Source: Cohnella phaseoli (GTDB lineage: Bacteria > Bacillota > Bacilli > Paenibacillales > Paenibacillaceae). From it: DNA of 64,000 bases. The DNA lies in the NCBI RefSeq assembly GCF_003386235.1, contig NZ_QRDZ01000004.1:345384-409383 (forward strand), read 5' to 3'. The translations under genes were made by a program, and so were the position numbers. Each line of letters opens with the position of its first letter. Position 1 is the stretch's first letter. This document shows, in pieces, positions 16,938 to 26,175 of the stretch. The notes beneath the pieces are model-generated. The model did no database searches. It had not been told where the DNA came from and saw only the letters and a list, made by a program, of their open reading frames with translations.

Positions 16938-18160
16938 TGGCTTTTAGCGAACTCGCTTGGAGGCATTCCGGTCATCTTCTTGAACACCTGGCTGAAATAC
17001 TTCGAATCGCCGAAGCCGACCAGATAGCCGACCTCGTAGACGCGGTATTTCGGGTCGCGGAGCATGCGCTTGGCCATCTCGATCCGGTATTCGGTCAGAC
17101 ATTCGGAGAACGTCTTATCCAGCTCCTTGCGAAACAGATGCATCAGATGCGTCGGACTGACGTACACTTCGGCGGCTACCTTCTCCACCGTGACGTTATC
17201 CGCATAATGGGTGCGAATATAGGCAAGCGCGGCGCGTATCTCGCGCCGGTAGCCGTCTTCCGCTCGCTCGCCCGCCATCAGGACGCGGGCATGGCCGGAG
17301 GACGCTCGGTCGGCGGCGGAGGCAGCCGCGTCGTATGAGACGTGAAGCTCCTCCCACCGAGTCGCCTGGGTGCCGATGCCTATGGAGATTTCATCGACGG
17401 CATGCGCCAGATCCTCTCCAAGGGATCGTATGCGTGATACGGCGGAATCCGCGTCTTCCCCGAGGGAGACAATGGCCGTCCACTGGCGCGGACTCGTTCG
17501 CAGACAGGCCAGTGTTTTTAATGTATGCGCTTCCGCGTGGTGTATAATTTGCTGTTGCAAAGCGGTCGCCGATTCGAGGGAAGCGGACTCCTCCGGCTTG
17601 GCTGCGGAAATTACAACCGCAACGAGCGGGAAGATGTCGGCGGGATCGAGCTCCAGCAGCGCGAGTTTCTCGCGCAGCGCATTTTCGTTGGGGAGCTCTC
17701 CGAGCAGAAGATCATGCCAGAACCGGCCGGCGATCGTGCCGAGCTCCCGGCTTAGTAGGCCAAGCCTCTCGGAGGCCGATTGGCGATCCTTCGCCTCCCG
17801 GCCGACCTTCAGGACGGCCTCGGCCAATTGTTCGATATCGACGGGCTTCAGCAAGTAGGTGGAAGCGCCGTACTGCATCGCCGTCTGGGCGTATTGGAAT
17901 TCGTCGTACCCGCTCAGAACGATAATGCCCGAGTCGAGCTTATGTTCCTTGAGCTTGGCGATCAGCTCCAGTCCGTTCATATAGGGCATGCGGACATCGG
18001 TGATGATCACATCCGGCCGATGAAGCAGCGCCAGCTCCAAGCCGTCTTCGCCGTTATCTGCCTGCCCGACGATTTCCACGCCGCGCTCCGACCAGTCGAT
18101 CGTCTGGCAGATGCCCGCCCGTACTAGATATTCGTCGTCAACGACAAGCGTTTTCAACAT
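16934..18160 (-). CDS. YesN-type response regulator with AraC output domain
   Basis: A 408-residue regulator. The receiver domain has the acidic pair DDE near residue 8 and the phospho-acceptor Asp55 in VIITDVRMP. A central linker domain follows, and the last 100 residues are an AraC-type double helix-turn-helix (VEKVAAEVYVSPTHLMHLF; VGYLVGFGDSKYFSQVFKK). The start at 18160 is chosen because GAGGTGA lies just upstream; an ATG seven codons earlier has none. It is the most likely reader of the CAAACNATTTCGCAG boxes found five times in the surrounding 15 kb, one being 117 bp from its own start. Confidence 0.92.
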   Translation of the reverse strand: MLKTLVVDDEYLVRAGICQTIDWSERGVEIVGQADNGEDGLELALLHRPDVIITDVRMPYMNGLELIAKLKEHKLDSGIIVLSGYDEFQYAQTAMQYGASTYLLKPVDIEQLAEAVLKVGREAKDRQSASERLGLLSRELGTIAGRFWHDLLLGELPNENALREKLALLELDPADIFPLVAVVISAAKPEESASLESATALQQQIIHHAEAHTLKTLACLRTSPRQWTAIVSLGEDADSAVSRIRSLGEDLAHAVDEISIGIGTQATRWEELHVSYDAAASAADRASSGHARVLMAGERAEDGYRREIRAALAYIRTHYADNVTVEKVAAEVYVSPTHLMHLFRKELDKTFSECLTEYRIEMAKRMLRDPKYRVYEVGYLVGFGDSKYFSQVFKKMTGMPPSEFAKSQ

Positions 18161-18276
18161 CGGGGTCACCTCGTTTATCATGCTGACTGCGTGATTTCAT
18201 TGTATCATGCGCATGCCGAACATTTCGCTGGAAACGGCCGCAAATCCTCTCGGACGGAGACGGGTCGGCAGAAAAG

Positions 18277-18330
18277 CAAACCATTTCGCAGGATTGCTCC
18301 CTTCGGATGCCGGGGAGGGCGTGTTAGGAT
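18277..18330 (+). promoter_or_regulatory. Regulon promoter D
   Basis: CAAACCATTTCGCAGGATT (18277-18295) with TAGGAT at 18325-18330, 47 nt from the AAAC. It lies between the divergent yesN-type gene and the PrsA-like gene and could serve both. Confidence 0.6.
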
Positions 18331-18347
18331 GAAGCCAAGCGTTGCGG

Positions 18348-18355
18348 AAGCGCTT
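18348..18355. promoter_or_regulatory. AAGCGCTT palindrome after promoter D
   Basis: GGAAGCGCTTTATC, 23 nt downstream of the -10 start. Same arrangement as at 8461 and 12331. Confidence 0.55.
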
Positions 18356-18362
18356 TATCGGA

Positions 18363-19046
18363 ATGAGGTTTTGGATCGCGAAGCTTGGCGGAAAGAGGGT
18401 GTGGGGGATTTCGAAGCAGACGGGAAAAATCGCGCGCGGCCGCCGCTGGGCAGCGATCGTCCTGGCGGCCGTGGCGGCGGGGCTGCTCGCGATGTCGATC
18501 GCTTGGGCGCAAAGCCCGACCGGAACGTCCGGTGCGGCGTTGACCGTCGACGGCGAGGAGATTGCGGAAGCGGAGCTGAGGCTGCATATGGAGCGAAACC
18601 GGGCGCTGGTCGCCGAAGAATACAGAAGACAATTCGGCGCGGAGACGGACGGAGATTTCTGGACGAGGCGTTATGGCGACGGAACGCCGGGAGAGCGGCT
18701 GCGGGCTGTCGCGGGAGAGCAGGCGGTCAGAGCTAAGGTGGAGCAGATGATCGCCCGCGAGGCCGGCGTGCTGAACGACATCGGATACGATGCTTTCAGG
18801 CGGGCGCTGGAGACGGAAAACGAGAGAAGGGCCGAGGCCTCCGCATCCAAGCAGGTTGTCTACGGTCCGATCCGGTTCGAGCCGAACGTTTTTTACGGCT
18901 ACTACATGAGCGGGATCAGGAACGCTGCGATTCGGGCGCTGCTGGACTCAGGGGAGCTGCGGGGGACAGAGAATGAGGCGCGCGGGGAGTACGAGGCTAT
19001 GGTCGAGCGCAGGCTTGAAGCCGCGCACATCGAATGGAAGCGTTAA
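18363..19046 (+). CDS. PrsA/SurA N-domain-like membrane-anchored protein
   Basis: A protein of about 227 residues. A basic N-terminus and one membrane span (AAIVLAAVAAGLLAMSIAWA) precede an extracellular region resembling the chaperone domain of SurA/PrsA foldases: ALTVDGEEIAEAELRLHME then helices ending REAGVLND. The rotamase (PPIase) domain is missing. It may chaperone the large secreted enzymes of this locus. The start is uncertain: ATG 18363 is used. A TTG at 18342 sits only a few bases after the expected transcription start and inside the operator, and GTG 18399 has no spacing to the AAAGAGG site. Confidence 0.6.
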   Translation: MRFWIAKLGGKRVWGISKQTGKIARGRRWAAIVLAAVAAGLLAMSIAWAQSPTGTSGAALTVDGEEIAEAELRLHMERNRALVAEEYRRQFGAETDGDFWTRRYGDGTPGERLRAVAGEQAVRAKVEQMIAREAGVLNDIGYDAFRRALETENERRAEASASKQVVYGPIRFEPNVFYGYYMSGIRNAAIRALLDSGELRGTENEARGEYEAMVERRLEAAHIEWKR

Positions 19047-19060
19047 TTAGGCGCAATAAG

Positions 19061-19071
19061 TAAGCGTTTCA
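19061..19071. promoter_or_regulatory. Variant AAGCGTTT operator before the surface-protein gene
   Basis: TAAGCGTTTCA is a one-base variant of the AAGCGCTT palindrome. It lies in the 64 bp gap between the PrsA-like gene and the SLH-protein gene, so the latter may be controlled individually. Confidence 0.4.
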
Positions 19072-19110
19072 ACAAGAGGAGAAACAATCATCAGGAAATG
19101 GGGAATCGAA

Positions 19111-22100
19111 GTGTTGAAAAAATGGTTAACGGCGGCACTGGCGGCTGTTATGTTGATTGCGGCGGGTCTCCCGGCCGCTCGCGTTTCGGCGCACCCGGCG
19201 GTTACGCTCCACGACGAGTTGGGCGACGTGTCGAAAGTGACGGATTATAGCACCAACTGGACGATCGACGGCAGCGGAGCCTCGGCCTTCGACGGAGACG
19301 CTACGAGGGCGGTGCCGACCAATCTGAGTGCGGCGTATATCGTCTATTCGTTTAGCGATTTGCAGGATTTCTCCGTACGATTTTATTATTTTGCGGATTC
19401 TCAAGCGACGCTTCGCTTCTATGGCTCGCCGGACGGAGTTTCCTGGACGGAGATCGCCGCGGTTCACGATACGCCGACTTCATCCGGGGACGCGGCATGG
19501 AAGGGCGTTACTTACTCGCCCACCTCGGAAATCGCGGCAGGCACGAACTTCTTCAAGCTGGAGATCGACGGAAACGTCATAAACTGGCATACACAGCTCG
19601 GCTCGGTGGCTCTGAGCAACATCACTTCGGTGCCGCTGATGATCGCAGACGAGCTTGCCGACTGGTCGAAGGTCGATTCTTATACCGCGAATTGGGTGTT
19701 TGACGGCAGCGGACCGGCCAACTTCGGCGGCGACGGCACAAGACTGGTGCCTACGGCAGACACGCAGGAGTCGATCGTCTACCATCTGCACGGCATCAAA
19801 GCTTTTTCCGCAACCATTCACCGTTTTGCCGACGCCACGTCCGACATCAAGTTTTACGGCTCGTCGGACGGAAGCGTCTGGTACGAGCTTGCAGCCTCGC
19901 ACGATACGCCGGTCTCGACGGGAGACGCCGCTTGGTCGGGAGCCTCATACACCCCGGCCGCAGCGATCCCTGCGGATACGAACTACTTGAAGCTTGAAGT
20001 GAGCGGGGACGACGTGACATGGCATACACAGCTCGGCTCCGTGACCGTCTCCAACCGGGCCGCTTCCGCCGGACAGGGCGACTTTTACGTCGATTCTGCG
20101 GGCGGAAATGACGGCAACGACGGCAAAACCCCGGAATCCGCTTGGAAAACGCTCGCCAAGGTGAATGAGCAGACTTTTGCGCCGGGCGATCGGATACTAC
20201 TTAAGGCAGGCGGGATCTGGTCCGGTCGGCTGCAGCCGAAAGGAAGCGGAACGTCCGACAGCCCGATCACATTGTCCTCGTACGGCAGCGGCCCCAAGCC
20301 GATCGTTAACGGCGGCGGCATAGCGGGAGGAACGGTGTATCTGATCAATCAATCGCACTGGGTCATCGAAAATTTGGAGGTCACCAACTCGGCGCCGGAG
20401 AGAGGCGATATTTTCCGGGAAGGGATCTTCGTCGAAAACGCGGGAGCGGGCACGATCGAGGGGATACGCATCGCGAACAACTATGTCCACGACGTTTCGG
20501 GCAGCTTCCGTTATGCGGGCGGCGATCCCCATGCGTTCGGCGGCATTACCGTATATGCCGGAGGCGGCGCGGGGACGGATCGGTTCGACGGCGTGCTGAT
20601 CGAAGGGAACATGGTGGAGCGGGTCGGACGTACCGGCATTGTCGTCTGGGACCAAATCTGGAACGGATCGGGGTTCTCTTCCGAAAATGTCGTGATACGC
20701 CAAAATTACGTCAAGGAATCCGATAGCGACGGCATTCTGACGTTCGGCGTCGACGGCGGGCTGATCGAGCACAACGTCGTGGAAGGAGCCGGCGTTTATT
20801 CCGAAGCCGGGCAGTTTAACGGCACTGCGGCGATCTGGCCGACGAGGGGCAAGAACAACGTCGTGCAGTTCAACGAAGCGTTTAATACCTACAAGCCCGA
20901 AGGCGACGGCCAAGGCTTCAACCTGGACATCGATACGACGGACAGCATCGTTCAGTATAATTACAGCCACGACAACCAGGGCGGCTTTATCCTGTTCGTC
21001 GACGCGACGAACACGCCCGGTACGGAGATGGGCTCGACAAATAACATCGTCCGGTACAATATCAGCCAGAACGACGCGAAGCATACGTTTACGTTTGCCG
21101 GCGGCGTATCGGCAGGTACGCAAATCTACAATAACACGGTCTATATCGGAACGAACTCCAACGCCAAAATCATCGATCACGAGTGGGACGACGCGGGAGA
21201 CGTGAACGCTCCTTATTCCTTCAAGAACAACCTGATCTACAACCTGGGCAGCGGAGGCTACAACTTGCCGGGCGCGGGCGGCGTATTCGACAGCAACCTG
21301 TTTTACGGCAACCATCCCGCAAGCGAGCCGGCCGACGCGAACAAGGTGACGGACAATCCGCTGCTCGTGTATCAAGGGGGAGGAGCGCAGGGCTGGAGTT
21401 CCGTCGACGGTTACAAGCTGCGAGACGGTTCTCCGGCGCTTGGGGCGGGAGCCGTCATTCCGGACAACGGCGGCCGGGATTACTGGGGCAATGCGATTTC
21501 TCCGACGTCCGCGCCGAATATTGGGGCGTTCGGCGGAGCGGGGCTCGATCCATCCGGCTTGCCGACGGCTCCGGTGGACGATTTTACGCCAACCTATCAG
21601 GGGCTGAGCATTACGCCGAAAATTGCCGCAGACAAAAGCGGCCGCACCTCGCTTCTCCTCCGGTTCGCCAACGACTCGGAGTCTGCGAATCTATCGATCG
21701 CGAATATCGAATGGAGCGTCGGCGCGTTAAGCGGCAAGCTGGAGAAGGCTCCCGCGGTCGCCGCGGGCAAGTCATGGGAATATGAAATTTCTCTTCCGGG
21801 ATTGGCGGAAGGGGTGCACTATCCGTTTAGTCTCACAGCCGACATCGCAGGTTACAAGCCGATTAGCGTGACGAAACAGATCGACTTCAACCGCGTTCTG
21901 CAGCTAACCGACAAGCGCGATTCGGTCATGATCGATTTGGCCAAGGGCAATCTTGTCGTCGAACCCACGTTTACCTATTCAGGCGAAGATGACCTGAGCG
22001 GCAAGCTCAGTCTGCGCTGGGACAACGACAATCTGTATCTCACCGGCGAAATTCGGGACGATGTATTTTCTCACGGCTCTTCGGGCATCGAAATTTTTCG

Positions 22101-23700
22101 CAACGACGGAATTCAATTCAGCATTGGACCCGGTATGCCGGGCGACAGCGGCACCTGGTACGAATACGGGCTTGCCATGACGCCTAACGGGCCGGAAATC
22201 TATCGTTGGATGGCGATGCAGGGCATGAAGACCGGCAGCGTGGAGAACGGAAGGCTGCAAATCGAACGAGACGAAGACAAGAAAACGACCTCTTACCAGC
22301 TCAGCCTGCCGTGGACCGAGCTGAAGCCGATCCAGCCGAGGGAGGGGCAGTCGCTCAGCTTCTCCCTGTTGGTTAACGACAACGACGGAACGGGCAGAAA
22401 AGGCTACATCGAATGGGGGGGCGGCATCGGCGGATCGAAAGACCCCACGCTGTTTCGCAGCATCGTTCTGATGGGACCGCTCAAGGAAGACGGCAACTCT
22501 GGCAGCAATCCGGGCAGCGGTTCCGGCGGTGTTGGAGGAGGAGGCGTTCCGTCCGGATCTTCCGCGACCGTGGGAGACGGCAGCATTACAGTGAAACAGC
22601 CTGCCAAAGGTGCTGCGGACATTCTGCTGCGGGTCGAGGACGTTCTTCGAGCTCTGGCAAAGGCCGACGGCGCGCTTAACGTTAATGTGGAGAATGACGG
22701 GACTGGTTCGCAGGCCGATGGAGCAGTCGTCCTCGTCCCCGCAAGCGTGATCGAAGCGATGAAAGGCAAAGCGGATTCGCTTGTCGTCCATATCGCTGGA
22801 GCTACGGTGTCCATTCCGCAGAAGGCTCTGGCGGCAAGCGGCGCTTCCGATGCTAAGCCGCTGTCCATCGGTCTGAAGAAGACGGATGCGGCTTCGCTGC
22901 CTGAGGGGACGCGCGAAGCTTGGAAGGGCTGGCCGGTCTACGAGTATTCATTAACGGTAGATGGCAAATCGGTCGACTCCGGCGCAGAGCCGATGACAGT
23001 GTCCGTAAAATACGCGCTGAAGGTGGGCGAGCAGCCGCATCGGATCGTCGCTTACGTCATTGGAGAGGACGGAGTTCCGGTCGTTATCGCGAATGCGAAA
23101 TATGACAAAGTTGCTGGCGTGTTAACCTTCCAGACGACCCAGTCCGGTCGGTTCGGCGTGAAACATGTCGTCTCTCCTTTCTCCGACTTGGCTGAGGCGA
23201 AGTGGGCGATGGAGATGATCGAAACGCTTGCTGTACGGGGAATCGTTTCCGGCACGCCGGACGGCAAATACGAACCGAACCGGAGCGTGACCCGCGCAGA
23301 GTTCGTGCTGAGCCTTGTTCGTCTGCTCCAACTGGAAAAAGGTAACGGGCAGGCTGCGGTCTTCTCCGACATCGGAGCAGACAGCGAGTATCGCGCGGCG
23401 ATCGAGATCGCCAGCGCTCTCGGCATCGTCAAAGGCAAAGGGAACGGCATGTTCGGCCCGAACGACCCGATCTCCCGAGAGGAGATGGCGACGTTTCTGT
23501 TCCGGGCGCTTCCGGGGCTGAAGAAGGGAGACGTCTCTTTCAAGGATCAGGCTTCGATCGGAGGCTACGCTCGGGAATCCGTCCAAGCGCTGCACGCTGC
23601 GGGCTTGATTCAGGGCTACGCCGACGGCAGCTTTAAGCCGAAAGGGCTGACTACGCGGGCGGAGGCGGCGTCCGTGCTCTACCGCCTGTGGAATAAGTAA
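19111..23700 (+). CDS. SLH-anchored beta-helix surface protein with CBM9-like domain
   Basis: A 1529-residue exported protein. After a signal peptide (1-27) come two related modules (about 31-165 and 170-312) homologous to those of the esterase at 8500. A right-handed parallel beta-helix follows (about 325-810, opening DFYVDSAGGNDGNDG, then repeated N-N-x-V and N-Y-S-H rungs), as in pectate lyases and other polysaccharide lyases or epimerases. A CBM9-like domain (about 935-1125; LSLRWDNDNLYLTGEI) is next, then a Gly-rich linker, an undefined domain, and three SLH repeats (from about 1350) that bind secondary cell-wall polymer. Start is GTG 19111; the RBS is weak and an AAGAGGAG lies further upstream. 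A surface enzyme on a plant-type polysaccharide is likely. Confidence 0.85.
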   Translation: MLKKWLTAALAAVMLIAAGLPAARVSAHPAVTLHDELGDVSKVTDYSTNWTIDGSGASAFDGDATRAVPTNLSAAYIVYSFSDLQDFSVRFYYFADSQATLRFYGSPDGVSWTEIAAVHDTPTSSGDAAWKGVTYSPTSEIAAGTNFFKLEIDGNVINWHTQLGSVALSNITSVPLMIADELADWSKVDSYTANWVFDGSGPANFGGDGTRLVPTADTQESIVYHLHGIKAFSATIHRFADATSDIKFYGSSDGSVWYELAASHDTPVSTGDAAWSGASYTPAAAIPADTNYLKLEVSGDDVTWHTQLGSVTVSNRAASAGQGDFYVDSAGGNDGNDGKTPESAWKTLAKVNEQTFAPGDRILLKAGGIWSGRLQPKGSGTSDSPITLSSYGSGPKPIVNGGGIAGGTVYLINQSHWVIENLEVTNSAPERGDIFREGIFVENAGAGTIEGIRIANNYVHDVSGSFRYAGGDPHAFGGITVYAGGGAGTDRFDGVLIEGNMVERVGRTGIVVWDQIWNGSGFSSENVVIRQNYVKESDSDGILTFGVDGGLIEHNVVEGAGVYSEAGQFNGTAAIWPTRGKNNVVQFNEAFNTYKPEGDGQGFNLDIDTTDSIVQYNYSHDNQGGFILFVDATNTPGTEMGSTNNIVRYNISQNDAKHTFTFAGGVSAGTQIYNNTVYIGTNSNAKIIDHEWDDAGDVNAPYSFKNNLIYNLGSGGYNLPGAGGVFDSNLFYGNHPASEPADANKVTDNPLLVYQGGGAQGWSSVDGYKLRDGSPALGAGAVIPDNGGRDYWGNAISPTSAPNIGAFGGAGLDPSGLPTAPVDDFTPTYQGLSITPKIAADKSGRTSLLLRFANDSESANLSIANIEWSVGALSGKLEKAPAVAAGKSWEYEISLPGLAEGVHYPFSLTADIAGYKPISVTKQIDFNRVLQLTDKRDSVMIDLAKGNLVVEPTFTYSGEDDLSGKLSLRWDNDNLYLTGEIRDDVFSHGSSGIEIFRNDGIQFSIGPGMPGDSGTWYEYGLAMTPNGPEIYRWMAMQGMKTGSVENGRLQIERDEDKKTTSYQLSLPWTELKPIQPREGQSLSFSLLVNDNDGTGRKGYIEWGGGIGGSKDPTLFRSIVLMGPLKEDGNSGSNPGSGSGGVGGGGVPSGSSATVGDGSITVKQPAKGAADILLRVEDVLRALAKADGALNVNVENDGTGSQADGAVVLVPASVIEAMKGKADSLVVHIAGATVSIPQKALAASGASDAKPLSIGLKKTDAASLPEGTREAWKGWPVYEYSLTVDGKSVDSGAEPMTVSVKYALKVGEQPHRIVAYVIGEDGVPVVIANAKYDKVAGVLTFQTTQSGRFGVKHVVSPFSDLAEAKWAMEMIETLAVRGIVSGTPDGKYEPNRSVTRAEFVLSLVRLLQLEKGNGQAAVFSDIGADSEYRAAIEIASALGIVKGKGNGMFGPNDPISREEMATFLFRALPGLKKGDVSFKDQASIGGYARESVQALHAAGLIQGYADGSFKPKGLTTRAEAASVLYRLWNK

Positions 23701-23717
23701 GAGGCAGCGGGCCTCAG

Positions 23718-23754
23718 AACGTCAAGGATGATTTCGATCCTTGGCGTTCTTTTT
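23718..23754 (+). terminator. Terminator after the SLH beta-helix gene
   Basis: AACGTCAAGGAT (23718-23729) pairs with ATCCTTGGCGTT (23737-23748), followed by CTTTTT. Confidence 0.88.
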
Positions 23755-23800
23755 ATCTGCGTGGGTCAGAGGAATGCGGGTTTGTCGAGCGCAGCTTATT

Positions 23801-23853
23801 GGAGTATTTCGCAGGATTGCGCCCTATTGAAGCTTTTTTTGCGATGCTATGAT
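23801..23853 (+). promoter_or_regulatory. Regulon promoter E
   Basis: GGAGTATTTCGCAGGATT (23801-23818) keeps the ATTTCGCAG core of the shared box; its first four bases differ. TATGAT at 23848-23853 is 47 nt away, as in copies B and D. It precedes the GH42 gene. Confidence 0.5.
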
Positions 23854-23940
23854 GAAGGTTGACAGCAAGCCCGGGTCGCCGCGATGCGACCGGAATAACG
23901 GCTTGCCATAGACCAACAACAAGCTGCGAGGTGCCCACCA

Positions 23941-26175
23941 ATGACTCAAACCGACGCATCGTTCCTCCCTTTCGGGTTTCAATACTATCGATCTCCTACG
24001 CCCTTTCGGGACCAATGGGAGCGCGACCTGAAAAATATTGCGGACAAAGGCTTCAACTGCGTGAAATATTGGGTGCAATGGCGCGCCAGCGTACCGGAGG
24101 AGAACCGGTACGAGTTTGGCGATATCGCCGAACTGATGGACCTGGCCGAGCGCTTCGGCCTCAAGGTTGTGCTGAACGTTATTTTCGACGTGGCGCCGGC
24201 GTGGTTTTATAAGAAATATCCGGATTCGAAAATGATCGCCGCGGACGGCTCCGTCGTCGAGCCGCGGGCGCTCAGCTACCGGCAGATCGGGGGAGCGCCG
24301 GGACCGTGCTACCATCATGGACAGGCGCAGGCGGAGAAGGATCGGTTTCTCGAAGCGGCCGTTCTGGCGTTCAAGGATCATCCCGCGCTGTGGGTGTGGG
24401 ATCTGTGGAACGAGCCGGAGCTGACGACGGGAATCAAGCGCTCGCTGACGTTCGACAACCAGGTATGCTACTGCGAGCATTCGCTGACCGCGTTCGGCGG
24501 CTGGCTGGAGCAGAAATACGGGACGCTGGAGGCGTTCAACGAGAAATGGCAGCGCAATTACGCCGACTGGTCGGAGGTCGAGCCTCCGCGCGGACAGGCG
24601 GTGTTCAACGATCTTGTCGACTGGCGGCTGTTCATGTCCGATGCGCTGACCGACGATCTAATTCGCCGTGTTGATGTCGTGAAGCGCCATGATCTCGTCC
24701 ATCAGGTCATGGTTCATACCGTTCCCGCGCCGATTTTCAATCTGATTACGGCAGGCTCGGACGACTTCAAGCTGGCCGAGCCGTGCGATCTGTTCGGCAA
24801 CAGCCTCGGCTCTTCGGCCTGGTCGGCGGATCTGCTGCTATCGGCGGCCAAGGGCAAGAAGGTGATCAACTCGGAAATTCACGCGCTGCCCGGGCATACG
24901 GCGCTGAAGCCGAAGCCGCTGGACTTCCGCGAGCTGAAGCGGCATCTGCTGATTCCGCTGGCGCGCGGCATTACGGGCTACCTGTTCTGGCAATACCGGC
25001 CGGAGGTTCTCGGCCACGAGGCTCCAGCCTGGGGCAGCACCTATCTGGACGGGAGCGAAACGCCTTGGCTGCGCGATATGGCGAAACTGAACGGCATGAT
25101 GCAGCGGAACAGGGAGCTGCTCTGCGACGCCTCGCGGCCTTCCGACGGGATGGCGATCCTGATCAGTCCGGAAAACCAGATCGTCAACTTTTCCGTCTAC
25201 GCCCATCTCGACACCTACAACGATTCCGTTCAAGGCGCTCACAAGCTGATGCACGATTTGAACTATAAAGTAGAGTTCATCCATGAAGGCGACTTGTCCA
25301 AGGAGATGTTGTCCCGCTATCGCTGCTTATGGATGCCTTATCCGCTCTATATGAGCAGCGCGGCGAGCAACACGATTCGGGAGTGGGTCGGAGCAGGGGG
25401 CACGCTCATCTCGGAATGCTCGTTCGGAGCGATTCAGGCCGAGAACGGCACCCACAGCTACGAGGTGCCTGGGTACGGCTTCGGCGAAGTGTTCGGCGTC
25501 CGCGAGAAATGGATTCACTCCGCGGAGCATCTCGACCACAGCTATCATAATCTGACCCTTCGCTCGCAGGAGCTTATTCCGCTCGCCATTCGCCCGGAGG
25601 GGTGGGAAAACGCGAAATCTCGTTTGGAGAGGAGCGGATCAAAAGAGGGACCGAAAGAAGCTCTGCTTGGCACGGCCGGATACGGCTCCTACTATCAATC
25701 GGAGGTTGAACTGGCGGAGGGAACGAGAGTGCTGGCGGATTTCGCCAAGGATGGCTCGCCGGCCCTCGCCGTTGCCGCTTACGGGAAAGGCAAAGCGGTC
25801 TGGATCGGCACGCTGCTGGCAGCGGCTTATTGGAAGATGGGCCATGCTTCTACGGCGGAGACGTTGGGAAGCCTGCTGCGCGAAGAGCTTGGCTTGCGGC
25901 CCTATGTCGGCGTGACGGGAGGCTGCATTCGCGCCGACTTGTCCGTTGGCAAGGATGGGGCAAGCGAACGTAGCCTGCTGTTCGTCCACAACTGGGGCGA
26001 AACTTCGGAAGAAGCGGAGATCGCGCTGCCGTTAGCCTGCGCGTATGCCGAGCCTTGGTTCGCGGACGGCAAGGAAGCCGCGCGTCTGGATCCGGCTCGC
26101 TCCGACCGGCTGGCCGTTCGGTTGGAGGCCGGGGACATCCAGGTCTACGAGCTGCATGGAGTAGAGAAGCGATGA
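23941..26175 (+). CDS. GH42 beta-galactosidase
   Basis: A 744-residue cytoplasmic enzyme of glycoside hydrolase family 42. It has a TIM barrel (KGFNCVKYWVQWRASVPEE, then DLWNEPE with acid/base Glu158, and VINSEIHALPG with nucleophile Glu312), a glutamine-amidotransferase-like trimerisation domain (about 400-620; LWMPYPLYMS) and a small C-terminal beta domain. Length and order match the family. It should remove galactose from beta-galactosides such as galactan or arabinogalactan oligomers imported by the transporter of this locus. The stop overlaps the next gene by 4 nt. Confidence 0.9.
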   Translation: MTQTDASFLPFGFQYYRSPTPFRDQWERDLKNIADKGFNCVKYWVQWRASVPEENRYEFGDIAELMDLAERFGLKVVLNVIFDVAPAWFYKKYPDSKMIAADGSVVEPRALSYRQIGGAPGPCYHHGQAQAEKDRFLEAAVLAFKDHPALWVWDLWNEPELTTGIKRSLTFDNQVCYCEHSLTAFGGWLEQKYGTLEAFNEKWQRNYADWSEVEPPRGQAVFNDLVDWRLFMSDALTDDLIRRVDVVKRHDLVHQVMVHTVPAPIFNLITAGSDDFKLAEPCDLFGNSLGSSAWSADLLLSAAKGKKVINSEIHALPGHTALKPKPLDFRELKRHLLIPLARGITGYLFWQYRPEVLGHEAPAWGSTYLDGSETPWLRDMAKLNGMMQRNRELLCDASRPSDGMAILISPENQIVNFSVYAHLDTYNDSVQGAHKLMHDLNYKVEFIHEGDLSKEMLSRYRCLWMPYPLYMSSAASNTIREWVGAGGTLISECSFGAIQAENGTHSYEVPGYGFGEVFGVREKWIHSAEHLDHSYHNLTLRSQELIPLAIRPEGWENAKSRLERSGSKEGPKEALLGTAGYGSYYQSEVELAEGTRVLADFAKDGSPALAVAAYGKGKAVWIGTLLAAAYWKMGHASTAETLGSLLREELGLRPYVGVTGGCIRADLSVGKDGASERSLLFVHNWGETSEEAEIALPLACAYAEPWFADGKEAARLDPARSDRLAVRLEAGDIQVYELHGVEKR

